From Clostridia bacterium (GTDB lineage Bacteria > Bacillota_A > Clostridia > Lachnospirales > Cellulosilyticaceae): DNA of 21,069 nucleotides. Below are positions 6,915-15,408 of this stretch, one piece after another. The translations under genes were made by a program, and so were the position numbers. The notes beneath the pieces are model-generated. The model searched no databases. It saw only the letters and a list, made by a program, of their open reading frames with translations, and was not told the origin of the DNA. How positions within the stretch are numbered: the stretch's first letter is position 1; each line of letters begins with the position of its first letter. The DNA lies in the NCBI GenBank assembly GCA_029239935.1, contig JARBTY010000031.1, positions 1 through 21,069 on the forward strand, read 5' to 3'.

Positions 6915-8619
6915 CAACTTGACCCTCCTTATGACCGATTGAAAACTGCTCTGCAAAATCATTAACAGAGTAACACCTTGCCTTGCTGTGAAGTTGTTTT
7001 CCCATTTCAAAAATCTCTGGTGGTTCAATCCCAGCCCGTTGCAGTATCTGCTTATTTTCAAATATTTCATGTCTGCTGCCATCAGCTATAATATGCCCTT
7101 CATTTAATACAATGATTCTATCTGCCCACTCTGCCACCAGCTGCATATCATGGGTTGCAATGATAACCGTTTCCAGACTTTCTTTCATTGTTTCAAGCAT
7201 GCGTATAATCTCACGTCTTGTGGCTATATCAAGACTTGCAGTAGGCTCATCCAAAAGCAGTATAGCCGGATTAAGTGCAATACCAACTGCTAGTGATGCC
7301 CTTCGCATTTGACCGCCGCTAAGCAGCCTTCCGTCCCGGCCCTCTAACTCCTTTAGGTTAAACATCTGCATGAGTTCCTCTGTTCGTTTCATATAATCCT
7401 CTTTGTGCCGTACTTTCATAGCATACTCTATGTCCCCTCTTATGGAGTCTTTAATAAACATCTCTTCTGGATTTTGATAAACAAGAGATACCTTTTGAGC
7501 TAAAGCTTCTGGGCTGCTTTCTTTTGTAGATACCCCGTATACCTTAACCATTCCATTCAAAGGTTTAATTAATCCTGTAATCAATTTTAAAAGCGTAGAT
7601 TTTCCTGCCCCATTATTACCTATTAAAGCTATTTTTTCTCCCTTGTATACTTCTAAACTCAATTGTTCCAGCACTTGTCTATTCTCCCCTTTAACCGCTC
7701 GATAAGAAAGTCCTGTTTTATTAAATGTAACAATAGGCTCTTTAGGCTTAATCTCGTTAAGTTTCCTTAAAGGCGGCTGGATGTATTGGATATCTGAAAA
7801 ATATGTTTTCCCTTCTTCGAGTGTAGTCGGAAGAGGCATATGATTTACCTGCCCCTCTTTATCTCTAAAAATTTGAGCTGCCTGCGTTACCTGCGGTGGA
7901 AAAATTTGACTTGCCATAAGCTCTTCAGTGCGGTTTAAGCCTTCTTTAACAGGCAGTTTCCACAAAACCATTCCCTCTTTCATCATCATTACATTTTTAC
8001 AATATCTCGCGATAAACTCTGTATGATGTTCAATGACAATGATTGTTTTATCAAACGTTTCATTAAGGTATTTAAGCACCTCATATATCATTTTTGCATG
8101 ATGGGGATCGAGCTGAGCAATCGGTTCATCTAATATCAAAATTTCCGGTGTTAGTGCTACAACCCCCGCTAAAGCCAACAAATGCTTTTGACCGCCGCTT
8201 AACTGCCATATATAATCCTTTTCTTGTTTCTGCAGTCCCACCAATTCAAGAGCTCTTTTTCCTCTTTGTCTGTAATCTGCCATAGCATAGTTGAGACAGG
8301 CAAATGAAGCATCATCTAGAACCGTTGGTCTGACAATCTGATTTTCAAAATCTTGATAGACATACCCTACTTTCTGTGCCAATTCTCCCACTGTACACTC
8401 CGTAGTATCTATCCCCTCAATTTCAGCTTTACCCGAAAAATCCCCTGTGAAAAAATGAGGGATAAGACCATTAAGCACTTTACACAAGGTAGACTTGCCG
8501 CAGCCATTATTACCTATAACAGCAAGAAAATCCCCTTTGTCCACATGCAGATTGATATTTTGTAAGTTTGCCTGTTTAGCTCCTGGATAAGTAAAGCTCA
8601 AGTTTTCAATACGAATCAC
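6901..8619 (-). CDS. ECF transporter fused double ATPase (EcfA-EcfA')
   Basis: A 572-residue protein made of two ABC ATPase domains in tandem. Domain 1 has Walker A GNNGCGKST (36-44), signature LSGGQ (140-144) and Walker B LILDEP (161-166). Domain 2 has GNNGAGKST (334-342), LSGGQ (433-437) and LLLDEPT (454-460). H-loop histidines are visible in VIEHHT and IATHD. Both sites look intact. A fused EcfA pair, flanked by T and S components, is typical of dedicated vitamin- or metabolite-importing ECF systems. The start is a GTG at 8619, with an AAGGGG-type site that overlaps the stop of the S gene four bases before. The linker between domains (about 235-295) is Pro/Glu-rich without recognisable function. 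Confidence 0.92.
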   Translation of the reverse strand: MIRIENLSFTYPGAKQANLQNINLHVDKGDFLAVIGNNGCGKSTLCKVLNGLIPHFFTGDFSGKAEIEGIDTTECTVGELAQKVGYVYQDFENQIVRPTVLDDASFACLNYAMADYRQRGKRALELVGLQKQEKDYIWQLSGGQKHLLALAGVVALTPEILILDEPIAQLDPHHAKMIYEVLKYLNETFDKTIIVIEHHTEFIARYCKNVMMMKEGMVLWKLPVKEGLNRTEELMASQIFPPQVTQAAQIFRDKEGQVNHMPLPTTLEEGKTYFSDIQYIQPPLRKLNEIKPKEPIVTFNKTGLSYRAVKGENRQVLEQLSLEVYKGEKIALIGNNGAGKSTLLKLITGLIKPLNGMVKVYGVSTKESSPEALAQKVSLVYQNPEEMFIKDSIRGDIEYAMKVRHKEDYMKRTEELMQMFNLKELEGRDGRLLSGGQMRRASLAVGIALNPAILLLDEPTASLDIATRREIIRMLETMKESLETVIIATHDMQLVAEWADRIIVLNEGHIIADGSRHEIFENKQILQRAGIEPPEIFEMGKQLHSKARCYSVNDFAEQFSIGHKEGQVDEAI

Positions 8620-8623
8620 TTTG

Positions 8624-9469
8624 TCACCCCTTTTTGGCTTTTGCTAGGTTGGACATAAACCCAATAATACCTACCCCTACAATAAGTGATGCTGCAATAG
8701 ACATAATCATCGCCGGTGTACTTTCTGCCCACTCTGCTTCCCAATCAATGATATTGATGCCCGCTTCTGACATAAATTCAAATCCAACAGCTGCTGCAAA
8801 TACTATAAGCATCGTGATAAGCATTTTGATATTAAAAACTTCTTTGAAGGAAAATCCCGTTTGCGCATCTCTTGGTCTGATACCAAGAAGCGGCTCGATT
8901 TTACCATACAGCTTTGGTACAAAATAAACTGTAGGAATTAAACAAAATAAAATACCTGAAAACAGAACATCATTTACAAATGAGAATGCCTCAGTGAAAA
9001 GAACACTTTCTGGAAGACCTGCTACTGCTTCAAATTCTTCTATTGCAAATTGCACCTTGAGAATATCTATCGTACAGGAAAAAAACTGATGAATAATAAC
9101 CCCTGTTATAGCTGCAATCCCCACTTGCTTTTTATTGGCTGGATCATTTACCATAAGTCCTGCTATGTACATACCTAATGCAAAAGTAACAAATTTCTCT
9201 ACCTCACCAAACCCACCGAACTGACCAAGCATAATCTCACTAAAAATGACTTCTCCTGTAGCTGCCCCAATTGCTGCATAGAGAGGGTCAAACAAAATAC
9301 ATAGAATAAGTGGAATAAATGCAAAATACTCTACTGAAAGCTCCACAATTCCTATGCGCACTTCTGGAATAAGCTCTGTGAAAAGAGTTGCTAATCCATA
9401 AAGAGACATGGTTAATACAAATACCATCATTTTTTGTGACTGGGTTAATTGAAATTCTTGCTTTATCAT
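8624..9469 (-). CDS. Probable ECF transporter substrate-binding (S) component, substrate unknown
   Basis: A 281-residue hydrophobic protein with about eight predicted membrane segments. The first roughly 190 residues form a six-helix core like ECF S components, including FIPLILCILFDPLYAAIGAATGEVI, a Gly-rich loop and FTEAFSFVNDVLFSGILFCLIPT. After a charged loop (GIRPRDAQTGFSFKEVF) come two more hydrophobic stretches, making it longer than the usual 170-220 residues. I infer the S role mainly from position: it is directly followed by the double ATPase and EcfT genes. GGAGG lies just upstream of the ATG at 9469. The leader after the proposed promoter is only about 33 bases, too short for a vitamin riboswitch, so the RNA gives no clue to the substrate. 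Confidence 0.7.
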   Translation of the reverse strand: MIKQEFQLTQSQKMMVFVLTMSLYGLATLFTELIPEVRIGIVELSVEYFAFIPLILCILFDPLYAAIGAATGEVIFSEIMLGQFGGFGEVEKFVTFALGMYIAGLMVNDPANKKQVGIAAITGVIIHQFFSCTIDILKVQFAIEEFEAVAGLPESVLFTEAFSFVNDVLFSGILFCLIPTVYFVPKLYGKIEPLLGIRPRDAQTGFSFKEVFNIKMLITMLIVFAAAVGFEFMSEAGINIIDWEAEWAESTPAMIMSIAASLIVGVGIIGFMSNLAKAKKG

Positions 9470-9509
9470 CTTTTAACGCCTCCATAATATTTATTTTCAC
9501 TTCCCTTTT

Positions 9510-9515
9510 ATTATA
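9510..9515 (-). promoter_or_regulatory. Likely -10 box of the ECF-PHP operon
   Basis: Minus-strand TATAAT (9515-9510) lies about 41 bases before the S-component start. No convincing TTGACA is found at 16-18 bases; the corresponding position reads CCCCAT. The promoter may be weak or need an activator. Confidence 0.4.
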
Positions 9516-9539
9516 GGAGACCGTCAGTGTTAATGGGGT

Positions 9540-9848
9540 TAAATTCATATTAAATTGATGTAAAATATTTCACTAATGATGTTATTGAAAATTTATTTTC
9601 ACAAATTATAACTCTTTTTTTTAGTAAAAATAAATGGATTATGAGAAATTTGTAAAATGCCGATATATATCTTATAGGTCTATTCTTTTTATCCTTATTT
9701 TGCTTTTAGTCACTTGTATTTTATAGAGTTATATTTTGTAATATTAAATTTCACGATTATTTCTTTTTGTATATCGATAAATTAACTAAATATTAACAAT
9801 CTACTTTAGTAGATATTAACTATCTTTTTTAAAAATCTTATATATTAT
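9540..9848. other. AT-rich intergenic region upstream of the chemoreceptor
   Basis: About 300 very AT-rich bases between the divergent ECF operon and the chemoreceptor gene. No coding region is credible here. It contains a near-perfect 16-bp palindrome ATCTACTTTAGTAGAT (9799-9814) flanked on both sides by TATTAAC (9791-9797 and 9814-9820), and a GCCGATAT (9659-9666) resembling the -10 of flagellar/chemotaxis sigma-D promoters but without a TAAA at proper spacing. The rest shows nothing. Confidence 0.5.
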
Positions 9849-9876
9849 TTGAAAAACTTACATAATATGATAAAAT
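9849..9876 (+). promoter_or_regulatory. Likely promoter of the chemoreceptor gene
   Basis: TTGAAA (9849-9854) and TAAAAT (9871-9876) are separated by 16 bases, with the start codon about 32 bases further on. Boxes match the vegetative consensus at five of six positions each. Confidence 0.5.
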
Positions 9877-9907
9877 GCAATAAGATTCTAACAAAGGAGG
9901 ACTCTAT

Positions 9908-11992
9908 ATGAAAAACATCAAGAATAAGAAAAACAAACTTAAATTTAAAATTCCCACACTTAAAAAGAACTCTTCTAAATCTTCAAATAAGGTGGCCGAT
10001 ACGCCGCGAAATTCCAAAAAAGAGAAAATTGTATCCCTAAAGCTTAAACTCATTATGGTTTGTATATTGTTTGCTATCATCCCTTTACTTGTCGTTAATA
10101 TTATTTCTTCTTCAATATCTAAAAAAGCTTTGCGCAATACCAGTCAGCAGCTTACTTCCGAACTGGTTAAACAGGTTGCTTCAAATATTAATGCCTTTAT
10201 TGATGGTGTAGATAAAAATGTCACTCAGTTTGCCGTAGTAGATTTGATACAGGGCAGTTTAATAACTTCCTATTCATCTGATGATATTCTCACTAAACTC
10301 AATGCAACAAGAGAGATTACACAAAAATTATTTTATCTTGAGACGATGGATAAAAATATCAGTGACACAGCGGTCATTTTAAATGGCAAAGATTTATTAG
10401 GTGACATTGCAACTGTCCCAAATGAAGATTTGCTTACCGCTACCAGTCTTGAAGTAGGTGATACCTCCCTTTGGGTTAAGGGTCTTGGAACTACCCCCAA
10501 TAAAGTTTTCTATCTCAAAAATGTTAATACTTTATCTAAAAATAATACCTGTCTTATCCTGATTGACGTAAATCTCGAAAATGTTATAAATACCATCAAC
10601 ACTATTGAACTTCTCGAGAACTCCGATTTATACATAACAGACAGTACCGGCAATATGATCTATAACAAAGACAGTTCTAAACAAACCATCGACGATGCGG
10701 TGTGGAATGTTGTCAATACCGATACAGAATTTGGTACAGCTATGACTAACGGTACACTTGTTACCTATTCAGCCCTTCCAAATGGCTGGAAGATTATCGC
10801 CCAAATACCCGAAAGATCCTTAACTAGTCAGTTAGATGCATCTAGTATCATGGTATGGCTTCTTATTTTAGTAACAGGCCTTTTAGCTGTTTTTGTAGGT
10901 CTTATTGTTGCCAAAGGTTTTTCAAATCCTATTATCAAACTCATGAATCTGATGAAGCTTGCTGAAGTAGGTGATTTAACTGTGCAAATGGAAACCAAAG
11001 GAAATGATGAAGTGACTAGACTCTGTATAAGTTTTAATCATATGATTACTAATATACGTACACTACTTAAGGATACTAAGGGCGTTATTGTAGATACCCT
11101 AGATAACAGCAAAATCCTTCGCTCCTCCACTGAACAGTCTGTAGAGACCTTTGACCAGCTTGCCATTTCTATCGGTGATATAGCCCAAGGTACAACTCAC
11201 CAGGCTGAGGATGCCCAGCAAGGTGCCGCAACTATGACTACGCTCTCAAATAGCATACAAAATGTGATGCAAAAAACAAATACTATCTTTAAAAATAATC
11301 AAGGGGCCAGTGAAATGATTCAAGCGGCCACCAACAGCATGGAAATTCTTAATACAACCATGGACTCTTCTATTAAAATATCTCATGAAATTCAAACGAG
11401 TATATTGGAACTAAGTACACTTACTAAGAGTATTGAAGATATCATGAAACTTGTAGATAATATCAGCGAACAAACAAATCTTCTGGCTCTCAATGCAAGT
11501 ATTGAGGCTGCAAGAGCTGGTGAAGTCGGCAAAGGCTTTGCCGTTGTTGCCCACGAAGTCAGAAACCTCGCCGAACAGTCCAAAAGCTCTACTGTAAGTG
11601 TTAGAAAAACATTGGATACAATAGAAGCCAAAACCAAGGAAACTACTGGACTGGTGAAGAAATCTAATGATATTTTTTCTGACCAAGCGGAGGCAGTTAG
11701 AAAATCTTATGATGCGTTTTCACAAATTATTGATACCCTCAAAAATATGGGCGTAGAACTTGCCCATGTCAATACTGAAGTTCAGGATATGACAGCCTTA
11801 AAAGATGAAATGTCTAGTAAAATTGATAATATTGCAACAGTTACAGAGGAATCTGCTGCTTCCACTGAAGAAGTAAGTGCCTTAAGTGAAGAACAAAAAT
11901 TTGTTATTGAGAAGCTTTATGACCTCTCTAACAAACTTACCAGTACAATGGAAACCCTTAATCACTCTATACAAACCTTTAAGGTCGAATAA
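9908..11992 (+). CDS. Methyl-accepting chemotaxis protein with Cache-type sensor
   Basis: A 694-residue chemoreceptor. It has a strongly basic cytoplasmic N-terminal tail (residues 1-46), transmembrane helix 1 (about 47-67), an extracellular sensor (about 70-308) with the size and pattern of a Cache domain, transmembrane helix 2 (about 313-335), a HAMP domain (about 336-390) and a cytoplasmic signalling coiled coil. The hairpin tip that contacts CheA/CheW is clear at 521-558 ([19 protein letters not shown]). Such receptors steer swimming in response to extracellular small molecules; the ligand cannot be told. AAAGGAGG at 9894-9901 precedes the ATG. It is a single gene ending at a hairpin and a bidirectional terminator. 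Placement between two sugar/transport operons suggests, but does not show, that it senses a nutrient handled nearby. Confidence 0.95.
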   Translation: MKNIKNKKNKLKFKIPTLKKNSSKSSNKVADTPRNSKKEKIVSLKLKLIMVCILFAIIPLLVVNIISSSISKKALRNTSQQLTSELVKQVASNINAFIDGVDKNVTQFAVVDLIQGSLITSYSSDDILTKLNATREITQKLFYLETMDKNISDTAVILNGKDLLGDIATVPNEDLLTATSLEVGDTSLWVKGLGTTPNKVFYLKNVNTLSKNNTCLILIDVNLENVINTINTIELLENSDLYITDSTGNMIYNKDSSKQTIDDAVWNVVNTDTEFGTAMTNGTLVTYSALPNGWKIIAQIPERSLTSQLDASSIMVWLLILVTGLLAVFVGLIVAKGFSNPIIKLMNLMKLAEVGDLTVQMETKGNDEVTRLCISFNHMITNIRTLLKDTKGVIVDTLDNSKILRSSTEQSVETFDQLAISIGDIAQGTTHQAEDAQQGAATMTTLSNSIQNVMQKTNTIFKNNQGASEMIQAATNSMEILNTTMDSSIKISHEIQTSILELSTLTKSIEDIMKLVDNISEQTNLLALNASIEAARAGEVGKGFAVVAHEVRNLAEQSKSSTVSVRKTLDTIEAKTKETTGLVKKSNDIFSDQAEAVRKSYDAFSQIIDTLKNMGVELAHVNTEVQDMTALKDEMSSKIDNIATVTEESAASTEEVSALSEEQKFVIEKLYDLSNKLTSTMETLNHSIQTFKVE

Positions 11993-12005
11993 CTTAACCC
12001 CTAAC

Positions 12006-12047
12006 GCGCCCTATCAAACATATCATCCACGATGCTTGATAGGGCGC
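12006..12047. repeat. GC-rich perfect hairpin after the chemoreceptor gene
   Basis: GCGCCCTATCAA (12006-12017) and TTGATAGGGCGC (12036-12047) form a perfect 12-bp stem with an 18-base loop. No U run follows on either strand (plus reads ACAAAAAACTGG), so by itself it is not a classic terminator. It may protect the 3' end of the chemoreceptor mRNA or add to the terminator just beyond. Confidence 0.6.
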
Positions 12048-12049
12048 AC

Positions 12050-12095
12050 AAAAAACTGGCTGCTCTTATTTTTTATTAAGAACAGCCAGTTTTTT
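12050..12095. terminator. Bidirectional intrinsic terminator
   Basis: AAAAAACTGGCTG (12050-12062) pairs with CAGCCAGTTTTTT (12083-12095), and TCTTA (12064-12068) pairs with TAAGA (12077-12081); one C-A mismatch separates them. A-run and T-run flank the GC core, so it works as a terminator on both strands: for the chemoreceptor on plus and for the long sugar operon on minus. Confidence 0.88.
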
Positions 12096-12123
12096 ATACT
12101 TTAATTTTAAGATTTAAAACCTA

Positions 12124-12996
12124 TTAACCTATACTTATACTGTGAGTACATTTGAAAACTTCTCTTGGCTTTAGACTTAAAACATCCTTTTTCTCAGCTA
12201 TTTCTTTACTGTCATCTACAAAGTCTGCATGTCCATGCCACGGTTCAATACATATAAAAGGCGCCTCATCTGTCGTGCTCCATATACCTAAGAAAGGAAA
12301 GCCCTCAAACTCTACAGTCAGTTTGCTATCGTTTTTAAATCCTTTTAAAGACATTTTGGTACTTTTATACTGACTAAATACCAATGGCCCTTCTTTGAAC
12401 AAGTCCTTGGTAAGCTTTATTTCTTTCCCAGAAAATGGACGGATTTGATTTGATAAATAAACATCTGGTGTAACCAGCAGTTCTGTGGCGTCTTCCTGTT
12501 TTTCAAATTCTAAATAATAATCTTCAATGGTTTCCCCTTCAAAAAGCGGACACCTAAACCCTGGATGGGCACCTATCTTAAAATACAAGGTATCACTGTC
12601 CACATTTACAACCTCATAAGTAATATGAAGCTTTTTGCCCTCTAGTGTATAAATCACTTTTAAACAAAAATCAAAGGGATACATTGCTTTAGTGTTCAGT
12701 GAAGAAGTCAAAACAAAGGTAATGCTCTCCTTTGTTTCATTTTCTACTTCAAATGTCATATCTCTGGCAAAGCCATGGGCAGGCAGTAAATACTCTTTGC
12801 CCTTAAAACTGTATTTCCCCTCTACGATCTTACCTACGATAGGAAATAATATAGGCGTATGTCTTTTCCAGTATCTTTCATCTGCACCCCATATATAGTC
12901 TATGCCCTCAGTATCTATAAGACTTACAAGCTCTGCGCCTTGTGTTGTTAAGACAGCCGTCAGTTGATCATTTTTTAATTGGAACTTGCTGCTCAT
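12124..12996 (-). CDS. Aldose 1-epimerase family protein (LacX-like)
   Basis: A 290-residue protein of the galactose-mutarotase-like superfamily, closest in look to the LacX type. Landmarks are HGFAR (His74), IGAHPGF (His144) and IEPWHG (Glu251), the last matching the catalytic Glu of aldose 1-epimerases. It should interconvert sugar anomers in the cytoplasm; LacX proteins are poorly characterised and may act on sugar phosphates. Its ATG overlaps the stop of the FucU copy by four bases (ATGA), so translation is coupled. It is the last gene of the long sugar operon, closed by the terminator at 12050-12095. Two different mutarotase types side by side suggest that the pathway's input is an aldose in cyclic form. 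Confidence 0.85.
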   Translation of the reverse strand: MSSKFQLKNDQLTAVLTTQGAELVSLIDTEGIDYIWGADERYWKRHTPILFPIVGKIVEGKYSFKGKEYLLPAHGFARDMTFEVENETKESITFVLTSSLNTKAMYPFDFCLKVIYTLEGKKLHITYEVVNVDSDTLYFKIGAHPGFRCPLFEGETIEDYYLEFEKQEDATELLVTPDVYLSNQIRPFSGKEIKLTKDLFKEGPLVFSQYKSTKMSLKGFKNDSKLTVEFEGFPFLGIWSTTDEAPFICIEPWHGHADFVDDSKEIAEKKDVLSLKPREVFKCTHSISIG

Positions 12997-13424
12997 TCTA
13001 CCACTACACCTTTTTTTAAGATAATATTTGCATAAAGTGCCGCTTCACTTGTTGTAACAACGGCATAGGCATTTTTAGCTCTCTCATAAAATTCAAATTT
13101 ATTAATAGGCAGTACTTTGAGTACATCATTGCCATGTTTATCTATGAGCTCTTTATACTCATCCCATATAACAGGAACAACTGGATCGTTCGGTAATACT
13201 TCCATTAAGATAACAGGGTGATCAACATATTTATCTAATGGCATGAACTTTAAAATAGCATCTAATAGCTCGGGTACCCCATGTCCATCACATCTTATCA
13301 CTTGCTTTGCATGGGCAAACTTTGGAAAATTCCCATCTGCTATGACAAGTTCATCGCCATGCCCCATTTCCATCAAAACTTTTAAAAGTTCCGGTGTTAA
13401 AATACTAGGTATTCCCTTTAACAT
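12993..13424 (-). CDS. RbsD/FucU family sugar mutarotase (copy 2)
   Basis: A 143-residue paralogue of the fucU product at 676-1110. It keeps all the landmarks: EMGHGDELVIADGNFP, IRCDGHG, the tyrosine in FEFYERAKNAYAVV and YANIILKKGV. By eye about half the residues agree with copy 1, so the two are old paralogues or separate acquisitions, not a recent duplication. The family covers L-fucose, D-ribose and other aldoses. Here the neighbours are tagatose-phosphate-pathway enzymes instead of fucI, so the substrate is probably a different sugar. A ribosome binding site (AGGAGG) lies in the 15-base gap after the aldo/keto reductase gene, and the stop overlaps the aldose-epimerase start. Confidence 0.88.
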   Translation of the reverse strand: MLKGIPSILTPELLKVLMEMGHGDELVIADGNFPKFAHAKQVIRCDGHGVPELLDAILKFMPLDKYVDHPVILMEVLPNDPVVPVIWDEYKELIDKHGNDVLKVLPINKFEFYERAKNAYAVVTTSEAALYANIILKKGVVVE

Positions 13425-13439
13425 AGTAAATCCTCCTTC

Positions 13440-14453
13440 TTATTTTGTGATTGTTCCATCCAAATCCCATAAATCAGTCCAATCTTTTGCACTTTCCCAT
13501 AGAAATACTTGACCTTTAATGAGACGGCAATTTCTGTCAACGGTGGTTAATGCTTGCATTTCTTCATCTGTAAGAGGATCTTCTATTGTTGATTTCAAAT
13601 TACTTACATACTCAGCTTCTCTAACAGAGAATGGAATAGGAATTTGTCCTCTTTGTACGGCCCATTTGAGGCACACTACTGCTGGATGAATACCATGTTT
13701 TTTAGCGATTTCAACAACTACCGGTTCTTCAATATCTGCAACGTCTTCTGCTGTTTTATCTCGGTCTGGACGAGTAGGTGAACCTATTGGACAAAAACCT
13801 ATCGGCTGAATGCCATTTGCAGTGCAGTAATCATAAAATTCAGGTTGTTGGAAGCAAGGGTGCAGTTCCATCTCATTTGCCACAGGTTTGATGCGGCAAT
13901 CTCTGAGTAATAATTCCAGTTTTGGAATTGTCATATTAGATGTTCCAATATTTTTAACAAGCCCTGCATCAACAAGTCTTTCCATTTGTCTCCATGTCTT
14001 CATGTAATTTTCATGTATATAAGGCACAGCATCTTGACTCCTTGAATCTACATCACAGCCTGGTGCATGATAGTTAGGAAATGGCCAATGGACAAAGAAA
14101 AGGTCGATATACTCTAACTTTAAGTCTTTAAGGGTTTTTGCTAAGGAAACAAGTACATCCCCATCTCCATGCATATTATTCCATACTTTGGATGTAATAA
14201 ATAATTCTTCTCGTTTAACATCTCCATTTTTAAAAGCAGCGTCAAAGACTTCTCCAATTAAATGTTCATTGCCATACACTGCGGCACAGTCAAACAGTCT
14301 ATAGCCTGCTTTTATTGCGCCTGCAACTGCTCCCGATACTTGCTCTGGTGTAAATCTGTCTGAACCAAAGGTTCCCATTCCCATGGCTGGTATTTTTTCT
14401 CCGGTATAAAGTGTACGTTTTGGTACTAAAGCTGGATCTACAAAATTTGTCAT
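13440..14453 (-). CDS. Aldo/keto reductase
   Basis: A 337-residue NAD(P)H-dependent reductase of the aldo/keto reductase superfamily. The catalytic tetrad is complete: Asp55 and Tyr60 in FDCAAVYGNE, Lys89 in ITSKVW, His122 in FVHWPF. The order and the KNIGTSN motif are those of single-domain AKRs that reduce aldehydes, including aldoses, to alcohols. I start at the ATG at 14453 (MTNFVDP), nine bases after AAGGAG; the ATG at 14462 directly abuts that site. It lies between the PfkB and FucU-copy genes. With mutarotases downstream and an alditol-phosphate dehydrogenase upstream, reduction of an aldose to an alditol (such as galactose to galactitol) is an attractive but unproven role. Oxidation of a sugar alcohol is the alternative. 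Confidence 0.9.
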   Translation of the reverse strand: MTNFVDPALVPKRTLYTGEKIPAMGMGTFGSDRFTPEQVSGAVAGAIKAGYRLFDCAAVYGNEHLIGEVFDAAFKNGDVKREELFITSKVWNNMHGDGDVLVSLAKTLKDLKLEYIDLFFVHWPFPNYHAPGCDVDSRSQDAVPYIHENYMKTWRQMERLVDAGLVKNIGTSNMTIPKLELLLRDCRIKPVANEMELHPCFQQPEFYDYCTANGIQPIGFCPIGSPTRPDRDKTAEDVADIEEPVVVEIAKKHGIHPAVVCLKWAVQRGQIPIPFSVREAEYVSNLKSTIEDPLTDEEMQALTTVDRNCRLIKGQVFLWESAKDWTDLWDLDGTITK

Positions 14454-14466
14454 ATCTTTCATCTCC

Positions 14467-15396
14467 TTATAATTTTTTAATAATCACTCTATTTAAGAGT
14501 GTATGATAATCTTTTTCTTCAAAATAACCTGTCGTTTGAGTTAACGCATTGGCCGCAGAGACGGCTACCGCTATTCGAATCATATCTGGTATACTGTCAT
14601 TGCTGGATAATCCTGTTGCAAAACCTGCTATCATTGAGTCCCCGCAGCCTACTGTGTTAACAGCATCTATCTGAGGGGGAATTCCCTGATATACCCCTTC
14701 GTCACTTACTACAAGCACCCCTTCTTTTCCTAGGGATATTGCAACAAGTTCAATACCTTTTTCTTTAATAACTTTTGCAGCAGCAATTATTTCTTCCATC
14801 GTTTCAAGGCTTTGATTAGTAATTGCTTTTAATTCATCTATATTTGGCTTAATCAGCGTTGGTGCACTTTCAATCACACTGGATAAGAGCTCACCGCTAG
14901 TATCTACTAATATTTTTTTTCCTTTTGCTTTACAACTATTGATTAATTTGCAGTAAATATCTTTACTTATTCCTTGCGGAATACTTCCTGAGATCGTAAC
15001 CACTTGACTATCTGCTATAATGGTTTCAAATAGCTTTAAAAAAGCATTTTCCTGTTCTTTGCCCAATGGTGCACCTGGTTCTAAAAACTCAGTGTGTTTG
15101 CCTGTTGATAAGTCTTTTATGTTAATACAGGTTCTGGTTTCATTTTTGACTTTAACAAAATTATGTCTAATCCCTTCAGCATCTAGTGCCTCCAAGACCC
15201 ATTCTCCCGCATGTCCACCTACAAACCCTGTGGCGGTCACCTCTTGCCCTAGAAGTTTTGCGACCTTCGTTACATTTAGTCCTTTTCCACCGGGTGTTGA
15301 TGTACATTCTTTAACTCTCATAACCTCATAAGGTCTATAATCTTCTACTATATAAAGTTTATCAATGGCTACGTTTAGAGTAACTGTCGTTATCAT
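14467..15396 (-). CDS. PfkB-family sugar phosphate kinase (tagatose-6-P / fructose-1-P kinase type)
   Basis: A 309-residue ribokinase-superfamily kinase of the 1-phosphofructokinase/LacC branch. It shows the sugar-binding TPGGKGLNV (34-42), KPNIDE (183-188) and the ATP anion hole GCGD with catalytic Asp253 in NTVGCGDSM. LacC-type members phosphorylate D-tagatose-6-phosphate to the 1,6-bisphosphate; close relatives act on fructose-1-phosphate. Sequence alone does not separate them. Here a GatD-like dehydrogenase lies 12 bases upstream and a GatY-like aldolase is in the same operon, while no fructose PTS is seen, which favours tagatose-6-phosphate. AAGGAG lies eight bases before the ATG at 15396. 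Confidence 0.9.
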   Translation of the reverse strand: MITTVTLNVAIDKLYIVEDYRPYEVMRVKECTSTPGGKGLNVTKVAKLLGQEVTATGFVGGHAGEWVLEALDAEGIRHNFVKVKNETRTCINIKDLSTGKHTEFLEPGAPLGKEQENAFLKLFETIIADSQVVTISGSIPQGISKDIYCKLINSCKAKGKKILVDTSGELLSSVIESAPTLIKPNIDELKAITNQSLETMEEIIAAAKVIKEKGIELVAISLGKEGVLVVSDEGVYQGIPPQIDAVNTVGCGDSMIAGFATGLSSNDSIPDMIRIAVAVSAANALTQTTGYFEEKDYHTLLNRVIIKKL

Positions 15397-15408
15397 ATCT
15401 TCTACTCC

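Noticed and set aside
6915..7082. Longer start for the EcfT gene inside the ATPase gene
   Set aside because: These codons overlap the ATPase coding region, give a non-EcfT sequence, and the ATG at 6914 has AAGGAGGG at correct spacing.
9470..9509. Riboswitch upstream of the ECF S component
   Set aside because: The leader is only about 33 bases from the proposed start of transcription and shows no conserved RNA fold.
9288..9548. Minus-strand 86-residue ORF overlapping the S-component start
   Set aside because: Most of it is another frame of the S gene, and the rest lies in promoter sequence; no domain is visible.
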